Of a stretch of 53,806 nucleotides of DNA, positions 42,399-51,000 are shown one piece after another; within the stretch, counting starts at the first letter, position 1; each line of letters starts with the position of its first letter. Source of the stretch: Candidatus Poribacteria bacterium (GTDB taxonomy: Bacteria; Poribacteria; WGA-4E; B28-G17); assembly GCA_021162805.1 (NCBI GenBank), contig JAGGXZ010000115.1, forward strand, positions 1-53,806, in the 5' to 3' direction. The notes below the pieces were generated by a model. That model was not told where the DNA came from. It saw nothing but the letters and a program-made list of their open reading frames with translations, and did no database searches. The position numbers were made by a program, and so were the translations under genes.

Positions 42399-42618
42399 GC
42401 CCTATTACCTCCTCCATCCGTCTGAAGAGCTCCAGGGTTTCCCCTGCGGCTTCTTCATCCAACTTCTCTATGGCGAATCCGGCATGGACTATGACGTAAT
42501 CGTTCTCCCTTACGTCTTCCAGCAGTTGGAGGCTTACCTCGCGTCTGACGCCTCCGAGCTCGACTATACCGAGATCGCCGTGTATCTCAACAACTCTCAT
42601 CGGAACAGCCATACACAT
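42388..42618 (-). CDS. hypC: HypC/HupF hydrogenase maturation chaperone-like protein
   Basis: A 76-residue HypC family protein, normally delivering the Fe(CN)2CO group to the large subunit of NiFe hydrogenase together with HypD. The essential N-terminal Cys is present (MCMAVPMRVVEI), as is the beta-barrel core AIVELGGVRREVSLQLLEDV-like strand (here GIVELGGVRREVSLQLLEDV) and VHAGFAIEKLDEE. No hypD, hypE, hydrogenase or other hyp gene is visible in the window; the neighbours are a lipoprotein and a glycosidase. It has its own promoter. Confidence 0.88.
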   Translation of the reverse strand: MCMAVPMRVVEIHGDLGIVELGGVRREVSLQLLEDVRENDYVIVHAGFAIEKLDEEAAGETLELFRRMEEVIGHET

Positions 42619-42654
42619 CCTGACACTCTCCTCTCTCAGAATCCTCAGGAGAAT

Positions 42655-42683
42655 ATTTTAACACAGGCCGGGCAAGCTTGCAA
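42655..42683 (-). promoter_or_regulatory. Sigma70-like promoter for hypC
   Basis: Minus strand TTGCAA, 17-base spacer, TAAAAT, 37 bases before the hypC start; divergent from the promoter at 42730. Confidence 0.6.
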
Positions 42684-42729
42684 AGGTGAAGGAAGTGATA
42701 AAACAGTGAGGTAATCAGCCAATAACGTC

Positions 42730-42758
42730 TTGATCTGTCCTCTCCCTGATGTTATAAT
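42730..42758 (+). promoter_or_regulatory. Sigma70 promoter for the dehydrogenase-proS operon
   Basis: TTGATC (42730-42735), 17-base spacer, TATAAT (42753-42758), a consensus -10, 38 bases before the dehydrogenase ATG. Confidence 0.75.
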
Positions 42759-42796
42759 TGTCGAGCCACAAGCCGAACGGAGAGAGGAGAGAGAAG

Positions 42797-43864
42797 ATGC
42801 ACAGGATCGCTGTCATCCCTGGCGACGGCATAGGTCCTGAGGTTACAAGAGAGGCCATGAAGGTCGTCAGAGCTGTCGCCGAGAGGATCGGGTTCGATTA
42901 TGAGACCGTGGAGTACGATTTCGGTGGGGAGAGATACCTCAGAACCGGTGAGGCGATGCCCGATTCCGCTCTGGACGAGCTCAGGGAGATGGACGCCATC
43001 TTTCTGGGAGCGGTGGGTCATCCCGAGGTGAAGCCCGGAATACTGGAACACGGGATAATACTGAAGCTCAGATTCGGACTTGATCTCTACATCAACCTGC
43101 GCCCCATCAAGCTTTATCCTGGGGTCTGGACTCCGATCAAGGACAAGGGGCCGGAGGACATCGATTTTGTGGTGGTGAGGGAGAACACCGAGGGGCTGTA
43201 CATCGGCTCGGGCGGTTTCTTCAAGAAGGGAACCCCCGACGAGGTGGCGATCCAGGAGATGGTCGCAACCAGGAAAGGTGTGGAGAGATGCGTGAGATAC
43301 GCCTACGAGCTGGCCCGTAAGCGAAATAAAAAGAAGAGGCTGACGCTGTGCGATAAGGCCAACGTCCTCATCTACGCCCATGACCTTTGGAGGAGGGTCT
43401 TCGACGAGGTGGGCCAGGAATATCCGGATATCGAGAGGGACTGTGCCTTTGTGGACGCCACCACGATGTGGATGGTCAAAAACCCCGAGTGGTTCGACGT
43501 CATCGTCACCTGTAACATGTTCGGCGACATCATAACCGATCTGGGGGCGATGATCCAGGGCGGCATGGGGATAGCGGCCTCAGGGAACATACATCCCGGC
43601 AAGGTCTCCATGTTCGAGCCCATACATGGCTCAGCTCCCAAATATGCGGGCAAGAACGTCATAAATCCGCTGGCGGCCATCTGTGCGGCGGGGATGATGC
43701 TGGATTACATAGGCGAGGAGAAGGGTGCGAAATTGATCGACGCCGCTGTCGCCGAGCTGCTGGGAAGCGGCAAGATCAAAGATCTATCCGCCGGCAAGAT
43801 GGGATATACCACCTCCCAGGTCGGTGATATGGTGGTGGAATACGTCAAAAAGCTCCCTATCTGA
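42797..43864 (+). CDS. leuB: Isopropylmalate/isocitrate-type dehydrogenase
   Basis: NAD-dependent decarboxylating dehydrogenase, 355 residues. ATG 42797 follows GAGAGGAGAG; an in-frame start at 42758 lies within the promoter and is rejected. Signatures: [24 protein letters not shown]-like ([13 protein letters not shown]), [27 protein letters not shown] and [29 protein letters not shown]. 3-isopropylmalate dehydrogenase (leucine pathway) is favoured; tartrate or isocitrate dehydrogenase relatives share most residues. Other leu genes are absent here, so the symbol is tentative. Confidence 0.82.
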   Translation: MHRIAVIPGDGIGPEVTREAMKVVRAVAERIGFDYETVEYDFGGERYLRTGEAMPDSALDELREMDAIFLGAVGHPEVKPGILEHGIILKLRFGLDLYINLRPIKLYPGVWTPIKDKGPEDIDFVVVRENTEGLYIGSGGFFKKGTPDEVAIQEMVATRKGVERCVRYAYELARKRNKKKRLTLCDKANVLIYAHDLWRRVFDEVGQEYPDIERDCAFVDATTMWMVKNPEWFDVIVTCNMFGDIITDLGAMIQGGMGIAASGNIHPGKVSMFEPIHGSAPKYAGKNVINPLAAICAAGMMLDYIGEEKGAKLIDAAVAELLGSGKIKDLSAGKMGYTTSQVGDMVVEYVKKLPI

Positions 43865-43875
43865 TGGGGTGAGTC

Positions 43876-44715
43876 ATGATGGACGCTAAACCCGGGAGGG
43901 AAAGGGTGCCCTCTCGGGTCAAGCTGATCCTTGAGGAGTATAGGCTTCAGACGGAGCTTTTCGTCAGGTATTTCTCCGGACTTAACACGGACTACATCGT
44001 CTTGGACGTGGCCTGCGGCGACGGATATCACATGGAGCTATTGCGAAATTTGGGGTTTCGCCGGATCTACGGCGTGGACACCGATGAGGAGATGTTGGAG
44101 ATCGCCGCCGAGAAGGGGCTTAACGTCAGATATGGCACCCCCTATGAGCTGGATATCCAGGGGGCTTTCGATGTGATCATCATGTGCGATCTGATAGGAT
44201 ACCTGGAGGATCCGGAGCTGGCGTTGAACAAGATCAACACGGCGCTGAAGGAATCGGGGATTCTCTACCTCTCCGTCCCCGTCTACGAGTCCCTCGCCGA
44301 AAAATTATCCAGACGCCGTAGGGAAACGCGTCCCGGATCGATGTCCAGCCAGCAGGTCATATACCTCCTCGAAAAAAGCGGTTTCGAGCTGGAGCATAAA
44401 CTCCACACCGCAAACAGGCTTCCGCTTTCATCGGGGAGGGTACAAAATATCACCTTCGGCGGCAGATTCGGCAATTGGTTTATCGTCATCGCCAGAAAGG
44501 TAAAACCTCCACAAATCACCCTCGAAGAGGTGGCAAAAGATGAGGATGTCGAAGCTGTTCGGCAGAACGCTGAGGGAAATACCGTCGGAGGCGGTGATAC
44601 CGAGCCATCAGCTCCTCCTGAAGGCCGGGATGATCAGGAGACTGGCGGCGGGACTGTACACAGCCATGCCGCTGGCTCAGAGGGCGATCAGGAAGATCGA
44701 GTCGATAATCCGTGA
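43876..44715 (+). CDS. Class I SAM-dependent methyltransferase
   Basis: A 279-residue methyltransferase. The SAM site is VLDVACGDGYHMELL (about residues 43-57), with VDTDEEMLEIA as motif Post I, IIMCDLIGYLEDPE as motif II and a small-molecule methyltransferase layout. Substrate unknown. ATG 43876 or 43879; GGGGTGAG is upstream. The frame runs 176 bases into proS, giving a hydrophilic tail ([17 protein letters not shown]) unlike the rest; the functional domain probably ends near residue 215, so the tail may be a consequence of a lost stop codon. Confidence 0.8.
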   Translation: MMDAKPGRERVPSRVKLILEEYRLQTELFVRYFSGLNTDYIVLDVACGDGYHMELLRNLGFRRIYGVDTDEEMLEIAAEKGLNVRYGTPYELDIQGAFDVIIMCDLIGYLEDPELALNKINTALKESGILYLSVPVYESLAEKLSRRRRETRPGSMSSQQVIYLLEKSGFELEHKLHTANRLPLSSGRVQNITFGGRFGNWFIVIARKVKPPQITLEEVAKDEDVEAVRQNAEGNTVGGGDTEPSAPPEGRDDQETGGGTVHSHAAGSEGDQEDRVDNP

Positions 44716-46282
44716 GGAGATGGACGGTGTAGGCGGGCAGGAGATAGATATGCCGCTGGTCCACCCGGCGGAGCTTTGGAAGGAGACGGGAAGATGGCAA
44801 CAACTGGCGGGCAAAGAGCTGCTTACGTTTAAGGACAGGAACGAACGGGAGTTCGTCCTGGCTATGACACATGAGGAGTCGCTCACGGATCTGGTCCGCA
44901 ACGAGGTGAACTCCTACAAACAGCTCCCCGCTATACTATATCAGATCAAACTGAAGTTTCGAGATGAGCCTCGCCCTAGAGGCGGGTTGATAAGGGTGCG
45001 GGAGTTCACGATGAAGGACGCCTACAGCCTGCACACCTCCTATGAGGATCTGGATAGATGTTACGATGAGATCTACCAGGCCTATCTGAGGATATTCAAG
45101 CGATGTGGTTTGGATGTGGTCGTCGTTCAATCCGATCCCGGGATGATAGGCGGCAAGGTGGCACACGAGTTTATGCTGGTGACGCCCTCCGGGGAGGACA
45201 GGCTGATACTCTGCTCCAACTGCGACTACACAGCGAATGCCGACATAGCGGTTATGCGCAAAATACAGGTGGATAACGGACCGCCGAAACCCATCGAGAG
45301 GGTCGCTACGCCGGGGAGGAAAACCATCGAAGCGGTGGCTCAGTTTCTGAACGTTCCCAAGACCCAAACGCTTAAGGCCGTTTTCTACTCGAACGGCCGG
45401 GAGGTCTTCTTCGTCGGCATAAGGGGAGATCTGGAGGTGAACGAGACCAAGCTCAAAAACGCCCTTAAGGAGCCGGATCTCTGGATAGCCAGCGAGGAGG
45501 AGCTCAAAAGTTACGGGATTGTCCCCGGATATGCCTCGCCGGTGGGAGTAGAAGGCATGAAGGTTATCCTGGATGACTCGGTCGCTCAGACCACCAACCT
45601 CGTCGCCGGGGCGAACGAGGAGGGATATCACCTCAAGAACGTCAACTATCCGAGGGATTTCAAGGCCGATATCGTCACGGATATAGCGCTCGCCCGAGAA
45701 GGTGACGCATGCGTCAAATGTGGGTCCCCGCTTAAGGAGGTGAACGGCATAGAGGTCGGCAATATCTTCAAGCTCGGGACCAAATACAGCGAGGCCATGA
45801 AGGCAACCTTCCTCGATCAGGACGGCAAACGCAAATACATCATAATGGGATGCTATGGGATCGGGGTTGGGAGGCTGCTGGCCTCCATCGTCGAGGCCTG
45901 GCACGACGAGAACGGGATTATCTTCCCCATCACTGTGGCGCCGTATCAGTTCCATCTGTTGTTCATAGGAAAGGATGAGGAGGTGATCTCCCAGGCGGAG
46001 AGAATTTACGAGGAGATGAGCTCAAAGGGGTATGAGGTGCTCTACGATGACAGAGATGAAAGCCCCGGGGTGAAGTTCAAGGACGCCGATCTTCTAGGGA
46101 TGCCGATAAGGATAGCGGTCAGCCGAAGGACGCTCAAAGAGGGGGCGATCGAGGTCAAGCTGAGGGCCGAGAGGAAGGCCGAGCTGGTGAAATTGGATCG
46201 GTTCGATCCGGACATCTACATAGAGAGGGCTAAGAAGATCATGGAGGAGGGGTATGGACGAAAGAATACCGGTTCTTCTTGA
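44540..46282 (+). CDS. proS: Prolyl-tRNA synthetase
   Basis: Class II synthetase charging tRNA(Pro), 580 residues, the bacterial type with an editing insertion. ATG 44540 has GAGGTGG six bases upstream inside the methyltransferase frame. Motifs: [20 protein letters not shown]-like opening ([20 protein letters not shown]), [40 protein letters not shown] (motif 2, written in parts here), YbaK-like editing domain (about 235-390), [12 protein letters not shown] (motif 3) and anticodon domain. Complete. Overlaps the nucleoside hydrolase by 29 bases. Confidence 0.96.
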   Translation: MRMSKLFGRTLREIPSEAVIPSHQLLLKAGMIRRLAAGLYTAMPLAQRAIRKIESIIREEMDGVGGQEIDMPLVHPAELWKETGRWQQLAGKELLTFKDRNEREFVLAMTHEESLTDLVRNEVNSYKQLPAILYQIKLKFRDEPRPRGGLIRVREFTMKDAYSLHTSYEDLDRCYDEIYQAYLRIFKRCGLDVVVVQSDPGMIGGKVAHEFMLVTPSGEDRLILCSNCDYTANADIAVMRKIQVDNGPPKPIERVATPGRKTIEAVAQFLNVPKTQTLKAVFYSNGREVFFVGIRGDLEVNETKLKNALKEPDLWIASEEELKSYGIVPGYASPVGVEGMKVILDDSVAQTTNLVAGANEEGYHLKNVNYPRDFKADIVTDIALAREGDACVKCGSPLKEVNGIEVGNIFKLGTKYSEAMKATFLDQDGKRKYIIMGCYGIGVGRLLASIVEAWHDENGIIFPITVAPYQFHLLFIGKDEEVISQAERIYEEMSSKGYEVLYDDRDESPGVKFKDADLLGMPIRIAVSRRTLKEGAIEVKLRAERKAELVKLDRFDPDIYIERAKKIMEEGYGRKNTGSS

Positions 46283-47150
46283 CACGGACATCGGGTCGGA
46301 CATAGACGACGCTGTCTGTCTGGCCTATCTTTTGAAGCAGCCCAGATGTGAGCTTCTGGGCGTGACGACGGTCACCGGCGAGCCGGAGAGGAGGGCGATG
46401 CTTGCCAGCGCCATATGTAAGGCCGCCGGCCGGGATGACGTGCCGATACGGAGCGGCTCGGCCGATCCGATCCTGGTGGAGCAGAGGCAAAAGGGGGCGC
46501 CGCAGGCCGAGGTGTTGCCCAGATGGCGGCATAGGGAGGATTTCGAGCCGCATGCTGCCGTCGAATTCCTGCGCCAAACCATCCGCAGCCGTCCAGGCGA
46601 GATAACCCTCCTGGCGATCGGCCCCCTAACCAACATCGGCCTACTCTTCGCCCTTGATCCTGAGATACCGGGGATGCTCCGTTCGCTCGTCCTGATGAAC
46701 GGGGCATTTACGGGAAGGCTCCCGTCGCTGGCGCCCCTGGAGTGGAATGCGATAGGAGACCCCCACGCCACAGCCATCGTCTACAGGCGCGCTCCGGCCG
46801 GAAGGCACATATCGATCGGGCTCGATGTCACCACCAGATGCGTAATGCCGGCGGAGGAGTGTCGGAGAAGATTTAAGGGCGGGCCGCTCGACGTGGTTGC
46901 GGATATGGCCGAGGTCTGGTTCAAAAGGGCAAATAGGATAACCTTTCATGATCCACTAGCGGCCGCTATTATATTCGAGCCCGATATCTGCAGATATCAG
47001 GAGGGGAAGGTGGAGGTGGAGATCGAAAGCAAAAGGCTCGCCGGATTGACCATGTGGAACCCGAACGCCTCCGAAAAACCGCACAAAATCGCCGTAGATG
47101 TCGATCCGGAGAGGTTCTTCGAGCATTACTTCTCCGTCGTCCTCGGTTAG
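46254..47150 (+). CDS. Inosine-uridine preferring nucleoside hydrolase
   Basis: Calcium-dependent nucleoside N-ribohydrolase of 298 residues, splitting ribonucleosides into base and ribose. The hallmark [18 protein letters not shown] (about residues 10-27) carries the metal-binding aspartates; [13 protein letters not shown] and [14 protein letters not shown] follow the family pattern, and FHDPLAAA gives the last Asp. Starts 29 bases inside proS in another frame. Last gene of the operon from 42730. Confidence 0.92.
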   Translation: MDERIPVLLDTDIGSDIDDAVCLAYLLKQPRCELLGVTTVTGEPERRAMLASAICKAAGRDDVPIRSGSADPILVEQRQKGAPQAEVLPRWRHREDFEPHAAVEFLRQTIRSRPGEITLLAIGPLTNIGLLFALDPEIPGMLRSLVLMNGAFTGRLPSLAPLEWNAIGDPHATAIVYRRAPAGRHISIGLDVTTRCVMPAEECRRRFKGGPLDVVADMAEVWFKRANRITFHDPLAAAIIFEPDICRYQEGKVEVEIESKRLAGLTMWNPNASEKPHKIAVDVDPERFFEHYFSVVLG

Positions 47151-47182
47151 GGTGAGGACGAGGCATTCAAATTTTGGGAAGA

Positions 47183-47263
47183 GGTCATTTGTAGTCACTT
47201 GTAGTCATTTATAGTCATTTTAAATGACGGCGAAGCCAAATGACCCGATGACTGCAAATGACC
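47183..47263. repeat. TCATTTG iteron/stem-loop repeat, copy 2
   Basis: GGTCATTTG (47183-47191) followed by GTAGTCACTT, GTAGTCATTT and ATAGTCATTT, a centre GACGGCGAAGCC, and a complementary right half ending CAAATGACC (47255-47263). Same plan and centre as the copy at 40003-40071. Confidence 0.75.
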
Positions 47264-47305
47264 GAGCTAAGGCGGACGTTATCTTTGAAGGAGGATAGGG
47301 TGTAA

Positions 47306-47938
47306 ATGGAGATATCCGTTATCGAAAGGGCAGAGAGGGAGATAGAGGATCTGATAAACAGGGAGGAAACGTCGCCGGATGTGAGAAGCCTGGCCGGGAT
47401 AATGAGAGAACTGTTGAAGGAGAGGAGATGGCCCATCTCATATGAAATGGTTCTTCGCGAAATAGAAGTTCGATTTGAGGCTACAGACGAGCGGTTTAGA
47501 GCTGTGTTACAGGAGATAAGTGCCCTGAGACAGGAGATGAATGCCAGGTTTGAGGCGATGGACAGAAGGTTCGAAGCGCTCCAGAGGGAAATGAACGCCA
47601 GATTTGAGGCTGTAGACGAGCGGTTTAGAGCTGTGTTACAGGAGATAAGTGCCCTGAGACAGGGGATGAACGCCAGGTTTGAGGCTACAGATGAGCGGTT
47701 CAGGGCTGTATTACAGGAGATAAATGCCCTGAGACAGGAGATGAATGCCAGATTTGAGGCTACAGATGAGCGGTTCAGGGCTGTGTTGCAGGAGATAAGT
47801 GCCCTGAGACAGGGGATGAACGCCAGGTTTGAGTCTTTGGAGAGCCGGTTTAGGATGATGCTGTGGTGGATCCCTATCTGGTTCACCGCCGTTAACTGGC
47901 TGACGGTATTGCTCCTGAAATTGCTTAAACTGATATGA
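47306..47938 (+). CDS. Coiled-coil repeat protein with C-terminal membrane helix
   Basis: A 210-residue protein. After a short N-terminal domain (about 1-55) come five coiled-coil repeats: four of 25 residues and one of 18 (about 56-175), each built on ARFEATDERFRAVLQEI and SALRQEMN-like text. The short unit lacks exactly seven residues, one heptad. A C-terminal helix (IPIWFTAVNWLTVLLLKLL) anchors the protein. No family is recognised beyond a general DUF1640-like coiled-coil look. Probably a trimeric or dimeric stalk; the DNA of the repeats is very similar, suggesting recent expansion or contraction. Confidence 0.75.
   Translation: MEISVIERAEREIEDLINREETSPDVRSLAGIMRELLKERRWPISYEMVLREIEVRFEATDERFRAVLQEISALRQEMNARFEAMDRRFEALQREMNARFEAVDERFRAVLQEISALRQGMNARFEATDERFRAVLQEINALRQEMNARFEATDERFRAVLQEISALRQGMNARFESLESRFRMMLWWIPIWFTAVNWLTVLLLKLLKLI
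47469..47833 (+). repeat. Tandem 75-bp coding repeat (one 54-bp unit)
   Basis: Near-identical tandem units inside the coiled-coil gene; unit 2 is 21 bases (one heptad) shorter. High DNA identity between units points to slippage or unequal exchange. Confidence 0.75.
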
Positions 47939-48019
47939 TCGTTTCCCTGAAAAAGCCCCACCGTTTGACATGTCCGGCCCTTCCACATATGTCGTCCATA
48001 GCGGAGGTAAAAGCCAAGG

Positions 48020-51000
48020 ATGGGTTTGAGCTCGTTCGGGATAATCCTGATATATGCTATGCTGTCATCTGCGCCGGCTGATTCGCCGATACCCCTGGGG
48101 ATTCCAGTGGGGATGTTCAACGTCTACGCCTCCTCAGGCGGGAACCTCGGCCGTAGCGAGCCCGATCTGCTTGAGGTATTCTCGGGCACCCCGGATCTAC
48201 CCTATGAATGCATCAACATCGTCCAGCATTACTGGCCTTCCCAGGAATCCCTCCCGAAGGTCGACGGGGATCGATACCTTGAGTGGTGGAAGAGGTACAT
48301 CCAGGAGGCTTATGATCTGACCAATCAGAACGGCAGGGTGAGGCTCAGGGTATTGGTCGGCCCGCTCTATGCTCCCTTCCTTCAAAGGGGTGAAGGGTGG
48401 CTCGCTAACTTCATAGAGAAGCTGTGCGTTTTTGAGAAAGGAAGCCCGCTTGAGGGAAGCATAGCCGGATGGTATGTCGTTGAGGAGCCGATGGGAACGT
48501 CCCACAACTACGATCCCGATCTGGTCAACCGCATGATAGGGATCATAAGGGACTCGGAGAACAAGGCCGGCTCACCACATCATCAGATCTACATCACCGT
48601 GGCCGTCGAGGGGAAATATTACACCCCTCAGAGGCTTGTGGAGTTCTGCAAAAATGTCGACGTCATAATGCTGAGCTCGACCACATACCTCTGGTTCAAA
48701 CCCACACCCCAACCGGTATACTCCCCCAACTGGTGGGCGATACACTGGTCGACGATGCAGATCAGAAACGCCCTTCGACCGTACTTTCAATCCGAGGGAA
48801 GGGAGCTGCCGAAGATACACGTCATCCTCCAGGCATATGACACCATGGGTTACGGGCAGCCGACACATTGGGAGATGCGCCAACAGATCAACTATGCCTT
48901 GAGCTACGGTAGGGCTTTTACGGGGAGATCGCTTGTGGCCAATGATCCGCCCGCGGATGGGATATGGTTCTTCTGGTGGCCCGGGATAGCTAAAAAGCCG
49001 GAGGACGACTGGACGTACGGCAGAAGGATAGCCGAGGCGATCGAGTCGACCGTCGCCTCGGTCAGATCTCCGTCCCTACCCTCTCGGACAAGGCTCCTCC
49101 TGGATGAGAACACCCCCTTTAACCCGACCGATTCACCCATACCCTATCAGATCGCCCGAAGGGGAAACGTCAGGGTGGAGGTCCTGGACGCCAGCCGATC
49201 TCCCGTAGCAAGCTTCGAGATGGGGCTGCAGGTGGAGGGGGTGCTCTCGCCGTTCGGAGGGCCGATCTGGAATCCGGGATCGAGCCTGAGGCAGGGAAAT
49301 TACATCTTCAGGCTCTATCTTGATGACGTGATAGCGGATGAGAGAACGGTTCCCGTGAGATGGAGGCCGGAAGTGACTCTCCTGAGCCATAAAACGGGGA
49401 CTTGGTCAAAGGATCGGAAGCTCATCGTCAGGATCACCCCGCCTCCGCTCAAGGAGGGGCTGATGGGATACGCCTATCTGCTGGATGGCTCATCCTATAC
49501 CGTCCCGCCGACTGAGGTTAATCTGTCCAAAACGGCCCAAATCCTGAACGAGAACCTCGAAGACGGCATCTGGTATCTGCATATCAGATATGCCGATAAC
49601 TCGGGGAACTGGTCGGATACGTCCCATCTCGGGCCGATCATGATCGATTCGACCCCGCCACGGGTTGAGGAGATCCAAAGCTCGATCAAGCCCGGTGTAT
49701 GGAGCAGGAACGGAAAGCTCACGATCAAATTGAAGCCGGAGGACGAGACGAGCGGCGTGAGGGGAATAATCTGGGCCCTGGATCATCAACCCTCTGTGGC
49801 GGCGGTCGGGGGGAAAATGATCTCAGGTGAAGAGATATCGGTCGATCTGACCGACGGAAGGTGGTTTCTGCATCTGATCGCTCAGGACGAGGCGGGAAAC
49901 CGAAGCAAAATCACAAACCTTGGCCCGTTCCTCATAGATACCTCCCCTCCGCCCGCGCCGAGAATCTCATCCGCCTCTCATGAGCCGGGGAGGTGGTCGA
50001 ACAGAAGTTTTCTCTCCGCCTCGATCGATCCGGGGGAGGATCCCGGCGGTGGGATCGAGGGTATCTCCCTCCTGATAGACGACTCCCCGAAGGGGTTACC
50101 GGACGATAAGGTCGATCTCCACCCGGAGGAGGGTATCCTCAAAAATCTGGATGACGGGATCTGGTATCTGCATCTCAAATCGATCGACAGGGCTGGAAAT
50201 ATCTCGCCCACCCTGGATTACGGCCCGATCATGATCGACACGTCTCCGCCCACATCTCCGGTCATCTCATCGAGCACCCACAGGGAGCGCGAATGGTCGA
50301 GCTCAGGCGATGTCGTCCTAAACTATAAGGCCCAGGATGAGGAGAGCGGAGTTCAGACGTATCTCTATCTGATCATCCCTGAAGGCGGGAGGTTGGATTG
50401 GAATAAGGCGATGGAGACGAGATCGGAGGAGATGCGGTTGAAGCTGAAGGGTGGGAGATGGACCATCTACCTTAGGGCTCTGGATAAGGCGGGAAACAAA
50501 GGTGAGCCGAGCTCATATGAGGTCTGGATCGACACCACACCTCCGCCCGCGCCCCTCATCTTGTCGCCGACCTATCAAGAGGGCAGGTGGACGGGACGAA
50601 AGGATCTGCTGATATCGTGGAGCGATGAGGACATATCGGGTATATCCTCATATCTCTATCTTCTGGATTCAAAACCGGATTCCGAGCCGACAAAGCCTCT
50701 GGACGGTTCCGTCAACTTTATGAGATTTGAATCCCTGCCGGATGGCATCCATTATCTCCACCTGAAGGCGGTAAACGGCGCCGGACTCACATCTCCGACG
50801 GTTCACTACGAGATACGCATAGACTCCTCCGTCCCACCTCCTCCGACCGTTCGGGCGGATGTGAACGGCGATCTGATCTCCTTCAGGTGGAGCGTCGATC
50901 CCCCGCCGAGCGGAATCGCCGGATATAGTTTCCTCCTCGACGCCATCCCTCAGAGCATTCCCGATGAGAGGGTCAAGACGACCGAGTCATATCATCAGTT

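Noticed and set aside
47469-47833. Non-coding tandem repeat
   Set aside because: The units are multiples of three bases and of the heptad within an open frame, so this is a coding repeat.
47215-48120. Minus-strand 301-residue frame opposite the coiled-coil gene
   Set aside because: Its repeats are the reverse reading of the coiled-coil repeats; the plus-strand frame has the ribosome site and the sensible protein.
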